This document shows, piece after piece, positions 6,748-12,264 of a stretch of 12,264 bases of DNA (within the stretch, counting starts at the first letter, position 1; each line of letters starts with the position of its first letter). The position numbers and the translations under genes are program-made. Source of the DNA: Gammaproteobacteria bacterium (GTDB lineage Bacteria > Pseudomonadota > Gammaproteobacteria > Pseudomonadales > Azotimanducaceae). The notes under the pieces are model-generated. The model saw only the letters and a program-made list of their open reading frames with translations. It did not search any database and was not told the origin of the DNA. The stretch lies in contig JAPUFN010000355.1 of NCBI GenBank assembly GCA_027293665.1, forward strand, positions 1-12,264, given 5' to 3'.

Positions 6748-7241
6748 GCCGCTATCGTCCGCCGCGCGCGAAGTCTGCGCCCTACATCACGCCAGCAGGG
6801 TTTGCCAGAATGCAGAGCGAGTTGAAGACGCTGTGGAAGGTGACGCGACCAGAGGTGACACGCAAAGTGGCTGAAGCTGCCGCACAGGGTGACCGATCCG
6901 AGAACGCCGAGTACATCTACGGCAAAAAGCAGTTGCGCGAAATAGACAGCCGACTGCGTTTCCTGTCGAAAAGACTCGATGAGCTGATCGTCGTGGACAA
7001 GTCGCCGCGCGAGGCGGATCGCATCTTTTTTGGCGCCTGGGTCGAGCTGACAGATGACAAGGGCACCTGCTACCGCTATCGGCTGGTAGGTCCTGATGAA
7101 TTCGACCAGGCGCCGGAGTACATCAGCATCGACTCACCCATGGCGCGCGCGTTGCTGAAAAAATCACTCGAACATGAATTCAGTCTCCAGCAGGGCGAAG
7201 AAGAAAACCTTTACCGCGTCACAGGCATCTCTTATGAATGA
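6744..7241 (+). CDS. greB: Transcription elongation factor GreB
   Basis: A 165-residue GreB. Gre factors enter the RNA polymerase secondary channel and stimulate cleavage of backtracked RNA. The N-terminal coiled coil carries the tip motif GDRSENAEY with the acidic residues Asp50 and Glu53, followed by YGKKQLREIDSRLRFLSKRLDEL (59-81). Arg after GD and the YGKKQLREID stretch distinguish GreB from GreA. The C-terminal FKBP-like domain (about 86-163) includes VELTDDKG, YRLVGPDEFD and ISIDSPMARALL. Length fits the family (E. coli 158). ATG at 6744 overlaps the stop of the acetyltransferase gene (6745-6747). No clear Shine-Dalgarno is present, consistent with coupling to the upstream gene. The basic N-terminus SRYRPPRAK is typical of GreB. 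Confidence 0.95.
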   Translation: MSRYRPPRAKSAPYITPAGFARMQSELKTLWKVTRPEVTRKVAEAAAQGDRSENAEYIYGKKQLREIDSRLRFLSKRLDELIVVDKSPREADRIFFGAWVELTDDKGTCYRYRLVGPDEFDQAPEYISIDSPMARALLKKSLEHEFSLQQGEEENLYRVTGISYE

Positions 7242-7298
7242 GCGACGGGTTTTCACGCCTGGAGCGTATAACTGACAGATGTAGCCAGGAGTACTCTT

Positions 7299-7931
7299 AT
7301 GCAGCACCCGACAAAGCAGACCACTGAGACCCGCGAGCGCAGAGGGCTGAATTCGATTTTGCTCGTCAGCGCGGTATGTGCAGCACTCGCGGCAGGCTCG
7401 GCCGGTGCCGGTGCCAGTCACGACAATCACGACAGACACGAGTTTCCGATCGCTGCGGCGGATTTCGAAGCGCGGCACGCAAAGATGTTTGGCCGCCTCG
7501 ACAGCAACTCTGATGGCGAAATCACGCTTGAGGAATTCGCCGCTGCCAGAGGGACCGGCGACTGGACACGCCGCTGGCGCGACGGTGTCATGCGCTATCG
7601 TGAACACGGCTATCGGCGCGGCCACAGTGACGGTGGTGGACACCGGGCAGACCGCGAGGAAATCGACGCGGATATATTTACGATCCTGGATACCGACGGC
7701 GACGGCCAGCTTTCTGCAGCTGAGTATTCAACTGAAAAACAGCACGCCGCACGCAAAGAAGTAGCAGCCGTGAGGATGTTCGAGCATCTGGATACCGATG
7801 CCAATGGCACGCTAAGCGCACAGGAATTCCCACCCAATCACCTGCAGAACCTGGACGCCGACGGGGATGGCGAGATCACACGCGAAGAAATGCGTAATGG
7901 CATGCGCAAGCGACACACTGACGCCAGTTAG
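7299..7931 (+). CDS. Exported four-EF-hand protein
   Basis: A 210-residue probable periplasmic calcium-binding protein. A signal peptide (hydrophobic about 18-33, Ala/Gly-rich, cleavage probably near 38-40) is followed by a His/Asp-rich stretch (41-48) and four 12-residue EF-hand loops: 68-79 (DSNSDGEITLEE), 131-142 (DTDGDGQLSAAE), 165-176 (DTDANGTLSAQE) and 186-197 (DADGDGEITREE). Each has Asp or Asn at positions 1, 3 and 5, Gly at 6 and Glu at 12. An Arg/His/Gly-rich segment (91-117) separates the first loop from the rest. The start has a good AGGAG ribosome site 8 nt upstream. The next gene encodes an ECF sigma factor, so this protein may bind calcium or another cation as an input or output of that system. 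I infer this only from context. Confidence 0.9.
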   Translation: MQHPTKQTTETRERRGLNSILLVSAVCAALAAGSAGAGASHDNHDRHEFPIAAADFEARHAKMFGRLDSNSDGEITLEEFAAARGTGDWTRRWRDGVMRYREHGYRRGHSDGGGHRADREEIDADIFTILDTDGDGQLSAAEYSTEKQHAARKEVAAVRMFEHLDTDANGTLSAQEFPPNHLQNLDADGDGEITREEMRNGMRKRHTDAS

Positions 7932-7953
7932 CCGGTTACGGACTGCTGACCGA

Positions 7954-8514
7954 TTGAGTTGCAGGTCCGACAGCTCAGATGAGGAACTCCTGAGCCTGGT
8001 ACGCAGAGGCGACCGCCTGGCATTTGCGGAACTCATGCAGCGCCATCTGGATCCGCTGCATGCCTATCTCGCGCGGCTGATGGCCTCGCGCAGCGATGCC
8101 GAAGACCTCGCACAGGAGACTTTCCTGCGGATATGGCAGAAAGCCCACTCCTACCATCGCCAACGCGGCAAGGTTTCCACGTGGATTTATCGAATTGCGC
8201 ACAACCTCTGTGTGGACACGTTCAGGAAGCGCTCCGAGGTGAGCAACGCCACAGCGCTGGAAACTGCTTACTACCCTGGCGATCACCTCGAGCACCAGGC
8301 CGCGCGTGAGGCACATTCCAGACTCGCATCGGCGCTTGCCGAGCTACCTGAAAATCAACGTGCTGCCGTGCTGCTGTGCCAGGTGCGGGGTTTCAGCAAC
8401 GCCGAAGCCGCGCAGATTATGGCGTTGAATCTCACGGCGCTGGAGTCACTGCTTGCCCGCGCCCGCAGGAAACTGCGAGAGAAAGTGTTCATAGATGAAG
8501 GTGACAGCCGATGA
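7954..8514 (+). CDS. ECF-type RNA polymerase sigma factor
   Basis: A sigma factor of the extracytoplasmic-function group, containing only regions 2 and 4. With this start it has 186 residues. Region 2 spans about 15-93: LVRRGDRLAFAELMQRH, then DAEDLAQETFLRIWQKA, the core and -10 binding part, and STWIYRIAHNLCVDTFRKR. Region 4 spans about 124-176: LAELPENQRAAVLLCQVRGFSNAEAAQIM, then a helix-turn-helix ending LESLLARARRKLRE. The start is uncertain. TTG at 7954 gives a normal ECF N-terminus (short lead, then DEELL) and lies 22 nt after the EF-hand stop. ATG at 7897 is in frame with a weak GAAG element but overlaps the previous gene by 35 nt and adds 19 residues. The downstream gene overlaps by ATGA and is the likely anti-sigma factor. 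Confidence 0.9.
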   Translation: MSCRSDSSDEELLSLVRRGDRLAFAELMQRHLDPLHAYLARLMASRSDAEDLAQETFLRIWQKAHSYHRQRGKVSTWIYRIAHNLCVDTFRKRSEVSNATALETAYYPGDHLEHQAAREAHSRLASALAELPENQRAAVLLCQVRGFSNAEAAQIMALNLTALESLLARARRKLREKVFIDEGDSR

Positions 8515-8993
8515 CAGAACATGACGATGGCGCGGAGCGCGAAGGTGCCGCGCAAATGGACGAAACTACATTTGCCCGCGCGCTGGATCGCTGGGGTAGT
8601 CGGATCTCACAGTGGCCCGAGCACGCAGCAGCGGCCCGCGAACTCAGCGAGCGATCCGCAACCGCCAGTCATCTATTGCGTCAGGCCGAGCAACTGGACG
8701 CGCAGCTGTCGCGACTACCGCAAATGACGGCAAATGCGCTGGTGGGACAACGGATCACAAGCAATCTCGATAGCCGCAGACAGGTTGATCTACTCGACCG
8801 GCTGTTCCAATGGTTCGCTGCATCGTGCTGGCGACCCTCGCTTGCCGCGGCAGCGTCACTGCTGCTCGGGTTTGTAGTCGGCACCGGCATGCCGGTCGCC
8901 GCGGAGGATTCGCTGGCCGAGGAGCTGAGTTTGCTGGTTTTGACGGCAACTATTGAAGTCGCTACCGAGGAGGAAATCGCTGATGAGTTCTAA
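8511..8993 (+). CDS. Single-pass membrane protein, putative anti-sigma factor
   Basis: A 160-residue protein with a cytoplasmic N-terminal part, one transmembrane helix (about 108-127, PSLAAAASLLLGFVVGTGM) and a short periplasmic tail. The pattern FARALDRWGSRISQWPEHAAAARELSERS with a later LLRQAEQLDAQL (residues 21-66) is seen, to my knowledge, in uncharacterised proteins encoded directly after ECF sigma genes. Its start overlaps the sigma stop as ATGA, the usual coupling of sigma and anti-sigma. I therefore infer that it holds the sigma factor at the membrane. No zinc-binding HxxxCxxC anti-sigma motif is present. The tail (128-160) has about ten Asp/Glu and no Lys, Arg or His, so it could bind cations or contact the basic sensor domain. 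Its end overlaps the next gene by 11 nt. Confidence 0.75.
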   Translation: MTEHDDGAEREGAAQMDETTFARALDRWGSRISQWPEHAAAARELSERSATASHLLRQAEQLDAQLSRLPQMTANALVGQRITSNLDSRRQVDLLDRLFQWFAASCWRPSLAAAASLLLGFVVGTGMPVAAEDSLAEELSLLVLTATIEVATEEEIADEF

Positions 8994-9462
8994 CCGGTGG
9001 CTCGTCGTCGCCTTGATCCTCTCCCTGGGAATCAATCTTGGCCTCGCGGGCTTCTTCCTCGGACGAGCATCTACTTTCGAGATTCCCGCGCGCGAGGTGA
9101 TGAATCCAATGTGGGGGGTTTCCCGCATTCTCCGCGATCTTCCCGCCGACCGGCGTGATGCACTGCGACCGCACTATCGCGCGCACATGCGGGCAGCGCG
9201 TTCGCAAGCCGGTGAAATCCACCGCGCCCAGCAGGATCTGCGAAAGGCACTGCTGGCAGAATCCTTCGATGCGGCTGCGCTCGACTCCTCCCTGGATCGT
9301 TTCCGCAAACATCTGCACGCTTCCCAGACCACGAGCCAATCCGCATTCGTTACACTCGTTGCGTCACTGACCCCCGGGGAGCGTGCATTGCTCGTCACCC
9401 GCATGCAGCATTCCAGCGATGGTCGCCGTCCCGGAGGCCGCCGCCCGCACCCATCACGCTGA
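8983..9462 (+). CDS. CnrX/CpxP-like membrane-anchored periplasmic sensor
   Basis: A 159-residue protein with an N-terminal membrane anchor (about 6-26) and a periplasmic all-helical domain of the heavy-metal-resistance type (Metal_resist, CnrX/Spy/CpxP-like). Supporting features are LRDLPADRRDALRPHYRAHMRAAR (50-73), a long charged helix with QQDLRKALLAESFDAAALDSSLDRFR (83-108), and the family ending ASLTPGERALL (127-137). Possible metal or contact residues include His64, His68, Met69, His80, His110 and His112, but CnrX ligand positions cannot be assigned by eye. The C-terminal tail (141-159) is Arg/Pro/His-rich. ATG at 8983 is chosen because GAGGAGG lies at optimal distance and the anchor begins here. 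By analogy with CnrX it would release the anti-sigma protein upon a periplasmic stimulus. Confidence 0.83.
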   Translation: MSSNRWLVVALILSLGINLGLAGFFLGRASTFEIPAREVMNPMWGVSRILRDLPADRRDALRPHYRAHMRAARSQAGEIHRAQQDLRKALLAESFDAAALDSSLDRFRKHLHASQTTSQSAFVTLVASLTPGERALLVTRMQHSSDGRRPGGRRPHPSR

Positions 9463-9519
9463 GCGTCCCTGTTACCATTAGATTTCCGGTCGCGGGCGAG
9501 TGCATCTCATGAGAGCCGA

Positions 9520-10113
9520 ATGAGTGTCGAACAGGCACTGGGCGATTTCGTCTCACACTATCTGAAGACCTATCCCCGCCTTGAGGAAGCCTACGACCGG
9601 CAGTGGCGATCGGCCTGCGAGATCGGTGACCCCATTTCCGGTGAGGACGGCATCGAGCGAATTCTCTGGCAACCGGTGAAGCGCCACCCCGATACCATAG
9701 GTGAAGACTTCAGCGGTCTCGAAGACGCCCTGGAAGTGGCGATCCACCCGGATATCAAAGCCTACTACGGCGCCTACTTTTGCGGCGGCCTGGAAGCGGA
9801 TGCACCCGCTGGCCACGTCAGTCTGATATTGCTGTGGAATAACGAAGACCTCGTCAGGCTCATTGAGAACCTGATCGGCCATGCGCTGGCCAAACAGCGC
9901 GCGAAGAGTCCTTTCAGCGTTTTTTTTGCCTGCACGGAGCCTGAGTCGGACCTCTTTTTGAGTGTGGACAACACCTCCGGGGCGGTGATGCTCGAACGCC
10001 CGGGGCACAAGCCGCTGCGCCAGGTAGCCGATAATCTGGCTGAGTTTCTCGACACCCTCGTGCCAGCGGCACCCGAGGTGCACCCGGAGCGCGCCCTCCT
10101 GCGTTCACCGTAA
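9520..10113 (+). CDS. syd: SecY-interacting protein Syd
   Basis: A 197-residue Syd protein (E. coli 181), a peripheral cytoplasmic factor that binds SecY and is thought to act in quality control of the SecYEG translocon. Family landmarks are AL-x-DF-x-x-x-Y near the N-terminus (6-14), ILWQPVKR (48-55), ALEVAIHPDIKAYYGAYFCGGLEA (70-93), LLWNNEDLVRLIENLIGHALAKQRAK (104-129), then the sheet region FSVFFACTEPESDLFLSVDNTSGAVMLE and the ending LRQVADNLAEFLDTL (166-180). The extra C-terminal residues are low in conservation. ATG at 9520 is the natural start, 57 nt after the sensor gene. Shine-Dalgarno is weak (GAGAG). Whether it is transcribed with the sensor operon or alone is unclear, since I see no terminator between them. 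Confidence 0.93.
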   Translation: MSVEQALGDFVSHYLKTYPRLEEAYDRQWRSACEIGDPISGEDGIERILWQPVKRHPDTIGEDFSGLEDALEVAIHPDIKAYYGAYFCGGLEADAPAGHVSLILLWNNEDLVRLIENLIGHALAKQRAKSPFSVFFACTEPESDLFLSVDNTSGAVMLERPGHKPLRQVADNLAEFLDTLVPAAPEVHPERALLRSP

Positions 10114-10290
10114 GATGACAATAAGATTTACGACATAGCTTCCTGCCGGAACGCCTCCGGACAATTCTCAAGCCGCCCGTCGAACCGGTTTACGCCAGTG
10201 AAACAGGCGGCCAGAAGCGTGAACTGGTTGCCTGCAACTATCCTTGCGCCATCTATCATTAGAAGGCACTAAGAGAGCCCGATTCGACTC

Positions 10291-11127
10291 ATGCGATCAC
10301 TACGAATGCCCAATCTGCTGGACAAGTCCGCAAGCCTCCGGGCGTTGCGGGCTCAGGCAGCATTTCATGGCAGGCAACACGGCTTCGATCGGTCGATGCG
10401 CAAGTTGCTGCGGGAAGATGGCCGCCGCATCCCCGACGCAATCGTCGCGGCACTCTACGCAAACTGGGGCGATCCACTCACGCAGAACGATGAGGTGTAT
10501 CTACGCAGCTGCCTGGCGGAGGCCGCTGTCGCCGAGGGCGCCATTCTGCAATGTGGTACCAGCCTGATGACGCTGCTGCTGGGGACGGTGTGCGATCGCG
10601 CCGACAACAAGGCCAAGCACGTCTGGTGCCTCGAGCATGACGAACACTGGGCAAACGTGATGCGGTCCTGGCTGACCGAATATCGTATTCAGAAAGCTCA
10701 CATGATCAGCGCCCGCGCGGAGATGTTCGACGGCTATGCCTGGTATGGCATCAACACCGACAGGCTGGCAAAGAAATACTCACTGGTGATATGCGACGGT
10801 GCTCGTGCGACGCCGAGCGGCGTTATCGGCGCCATCAAACAGATTGATGCCAAACTCGCTAAGAATTTCGTCATCCTCGCACGCAACATCAGCAAACCGG
10901 GTGAACTCAAATTCCTCGCTGCCTGGGCGAAAGCCAAAGGCGCCTCCTTTGCGCTCGTCGATAAAAGTGCAGGATTCGTCAAGCTCTCTCAACAATCCCT
11001 CTCACGCGACACCGCAGCGCCACAATCCCACGGGAACGCGAAAATTAAGAAATCTGGTCCGCTTAAAACCACTCCAGCAAAAACGGCAAAACCGGACGAA
11101 CACAACGGGGTGAGCAGCCCGGCCTGA
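10291..11127 (+). CDS. SAM-methyltransferase-like protein with basic tail
   Basis: A 278-residue protein with a Rossmann-type core resembling class I SAM-dependent methyltransferases. Residues 83-98 (GAILQCGTSLMTLLLG) sit where the family has its glycine-rich motif I, usually E-C-G-S-G-x-S-T. HVWCLEHDEHWANVM (110-124) matches the acidic SAM-ribose motif II (Glu115), and YSLVICDGA (163-171) the motif IV strand. The motif I glycines are partly replaced, so cofactor binding may be weak or altered. Residues 238-278 form a Lys/Pro/Ala/Thr-rich tail, probably disordered. The N-terminus is Arg-rich. No substrate can be proposed. ATG at 10291 has only a distant AAGAGAG element; an ATG at 10306 is possible. 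The 177 nt upstream, between syd and this gene, hold a TATCAT -10-like element (10254-10259) but no convincing promoter or terminator. Confidence 0.7.
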   Translation: MRSLRMPNLLDKSASLRALRAQAAFHGRQHGFDRSMRKLLREDGRRIPDAIVAALYANWGDPLTQNDEVYLRSCLAEAAVAEGAILQCGTSLMTLLLGTVCDRADNKAKHVWCLEHDEHWANVMRSWLTEYRIQKAHMISARAEMFDGYAWYGINTDRLAKKYSLVICDGARATPSGVIGAIKQIDAKLAKNFVILARNISKPGELKFLAAWAKAKGASFALVDKSAGFVKLSQQSLSRDTAAPQSHGNAKIKKSGPLKTTPAKTAKPDEHNGVSSPA

Positions 11128-11148
11128 CGAACGCGACGCGCGGCGTTG

Positions 11149-11178
11149 TTGGTTTAACCCGCGAACAAATGATCTAAT
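11149..11178 (+). promoter_or_regulatory. Candidate extended -10 promoter for aroA
   Basis: TCTAAT (11173-11178) matches the -10 consensus at 5 of 6 positions and is preceded by TG at the extended -10 position (11170-11171). A weak -35-like TTGGTT (11149-11154) lies 18 bp upstream. Transcription would begin near 11184, about 24 nt before the aroA ATG. It fills most of the 80-bp gap after the methyltransferase-like gene. Confidence 0.42.
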
Positions 11179-11194
11179 GCGCGACTTCTCGCGC
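11179..11194 (+). other. Perfect 6-bp hairpin at the aroA transcript start
   Basis: GCGCGA (11179-11184), loop CTTC (11185-11188), TCGCGC (11189-11194) form a perfect stem. It begins directly after the predicted -10 element and ends 13 nt before the aroA start codon. There is no following T-run, so it is not an intrinsic terminator. It could be a 5' stabilising stem, a palindromic protein site, or chance in GC-rich DNA. Confidence 0.4.
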
Positions 11195-11207
11195 TCACGC
11201 CACAACC

Positions 11208-12264
11208 ATGCAGACTCTGACGCTTCCAGCCACACCTGCCTTGAGCGGCACTGTCGTGCTCCCGGGATCCAAAAGCATATCCAATCGTGCGCTGCTGCTG
11301 GCCGCACTCGCACACGGGTCCACCCACATCAGCAACCTGCTCGACAGCGACGATGTCGCTTTCATGTTGCGGGCGCTCGCGACGCTCGGCCGCGATGTTG
11401 TGGCCGGCCCGAAGGGCCACACGGTCACTGGTGCAGCCGGGCCACTGGTGACGCACGATGCGACGTTCAATCTGAATTTAGGACTTGCCGGAACCGCGCT
11501 GCGGCCGCTGACGGCCGCGTTGACTCTCGGCAGTGGTACGTTTGTCCTCGATGGCACCCCGAGGATGCGCGAGCGTCCCATCGCGCCGCTGGTCGACGGC
11601 TTACGGCAACTCGGCGCAGACATCGAGTATCAAGGCAACGACGGCTTCCCGCCAATCTGCGTGAAAGGCAGCGCGCTGGCAGGTGGCAGCGCGACCATGG
11701 CTGGAAATCTCTCCAGCCAGTTCCTCACCTCGTTACTGCTGAGTGCGCCCCTGGCCCGCAAGCCCGTCACAATCACGATAGCGGGAGAGCAGGTCTCGAA
11801 ACCTTACCTGGCGATCACGGTACAGATGATGACCCGCTTCGGCGCAAACATCAGTCACGATGATTACAAGTACTTCGAAGTGACACCCGGTGCTTATGAA
11901 TCACCAGGCGAATATCTGGTGGAAGGGGATGCGTCTTCTGCAAGCTACTTCCTCGCTGCCGGGGCAATCGCCGGCGCCGGGATAACCGTCGAAGGCATCG
12001 GTGCGCAAAGTATGCAGGGCGATGTCGCGTTTGTAGATGTGCTCAAGCAGATGGGCGCTCAGGTGGACGTGCAGGAGACTCGAATCAAGGTGACGCCCGG
12101 TCCGCTGACGGCAATCGATCTCGACGGGAACGCGATTCCTGATGCGGCGATGACGGTTGCGATTCTCGCCCTGTTCGCCCGCGGCACCACTACTAGCCGC
12201 AACGTTTACAACTGGCGGGTGAAGGAAACGGATCGTCTGGCAGCAATGAGTTGCGAGCTGCGCA
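11208..12264 (+). CDS. aroA: 3-phosphoshikimate 1-carboxyvinyltransferase (EPSP synthase), 3' end cut by window
   Basis: The frame is open from ATG 11208 to the window edge, 352 codons of a protein that is normally about 430. It transfers the enolpyruvyl group of PEP to shikimate-3-phosphate in the shikimate pathway. Motifs follow E. coli class I AroA almost residue for residue: LPGSKSISNRALLLAALA with Lys22, Ser23 and Arg27, the LAGTALRP loop (93-100), RMRERPI (119-125), SSQ (169-171), IPDAAMT with Asp312, and VKETDRLAAM (338-347). The loop reads LAGTA where E. coli has NAGTA; the glycine and threonine are kept, so class I glyphosate-sensitive type is expected. No good Shine-Dalgarno precedes the ATG. 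The neighbour upstream is not serC, pheA or hisC, so the common serC-pheA-aroA order is not seen here. Confidence 0.96.
   Translation, partial: MQTLTLPATPALSGTVVLPGSKSISNRALLLAALAHGSTHISNLLDSDDVAFMLRALATLGRDVVAGPKGHTVTGAAGPLVTHDATFNLNLGLAGTALRPLTAALTLGSGTFVLDGTPRMRERPIAPLVDGLRQLGADIEYQGNDGFPPICVKGSALAGGSATMAGNLSSQFLTSLLLSAPLARKPVTITIAGEQVSKPYLAITVQMMTRFGANISHDDYKYFEVTPGAYESPGEYLVEGDASSASYFLAAGAIAGAGITVEGIGAQSMQGDVAFVDVLKQMGAQVDVQETRIKVTPGPLTAIDLDGNAIPDAAMTVAILALFARGTTTSRNVYNWRVKETDRLAAMSCELR

Noticed and set aside
7242..7298. Promoter for the EF-hand operon using TATAAC at 7267.
   Set aside because: No acceptable -35 sits at a workable distance, and no ECF-type -35 such as GGAAC or GAACTT is visible, so I did not list it.
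10146..10160. Inverted repeat CCGGA, 5-nt loop, TCCGG after syd as a terminator.
   Set aside because: The stem is only 5 bp and no T-run follows, so it is as likely to be chance in GC-rich DNA.
11460..11520. AroA loop reads LAGTA where E. coli has NAGTA, raising the idea of altered glyphosate sensitivity.
   Set aside because: The residues tied to tolerance (the loop Gly, Thr and Pro) are unchanged, and as I recall the family signature accepts Leu at this position.

Overview
The window looks like chromosomal DNA of a fairly GC-rich gammaproteobacterium. The best lineage markers are syd (the SecY-interacting protein, essentially a gammaproteobacterial family), greB and a class I aroA. I cannot place it in a genus. 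I saw no insertion sequence, phage gene, tRNA, rRNA or CRISPR array, and most genes sit in short tight clusters.

Layout, left to right. (a) 1-1809, minus strand: the start of a small DUF7832-like gene cut by the window edge, a PLP-dependent cystathionine gamma-synthase/lyase gene, and a small exported SnoaL/NTF2-like protein. (b) 1988-2656, plus: an exported TPR protein. (c) 2675-5248: a TauD-type 2-oxoglutarate dioxygenase on the minus strand, divergent over only 44 bp from a two-gene plus-strand operon, a class II aldolase-like protein followed by mtnA (methylthioribose-1-phosphate isomerase). (d) 5245-5796, minus: a two-helix membrane protein that converges with mtnA and overlaps it by 4 bp. 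(e) 5887-7241, plus: an AAC(3)-family acetyltransferase gene overlapping greB by an ATGA junction. (f) 7299-9462, plus: a four-gene signalling module made of an exported four-EF-hand protein, an ECF sigma factor, a single-pass putative anti-sigma factor with an acidic tail, and a CnrX/CpxP-like membrane-anchored sensor. (g) 9520-10113: syd. (h) 10291-11127: a degenerate SAM-methyltransferase-like protein. (i) 11208 to the edge: aroA, incomplete at its 3' end.

Two groups deserve attention. In the first, mtnA is paired with a class II aldolase-like gene and not with mtnB, mtnC or mtnD, and a TauD-like sulfonate dioxygenase lies opposite. A transsulfuration gene is also nearby. This suggests a sulfur-salvage locus, possibly a DHAP-shunt-like route that cleaves methylthioribulose-1-phosphate, or a 5-deoxypentose disposal route. 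In the second, the EF-hand/ECF/anti-sigma/sensor cluster reads as a self-contained envelope or metal-ion stress switch. It resembles cnrYXH in logic, but its gene order differs and it adds a calcium-binding-type protein. Both functional readings are inferences from gene family and neighbourhood.
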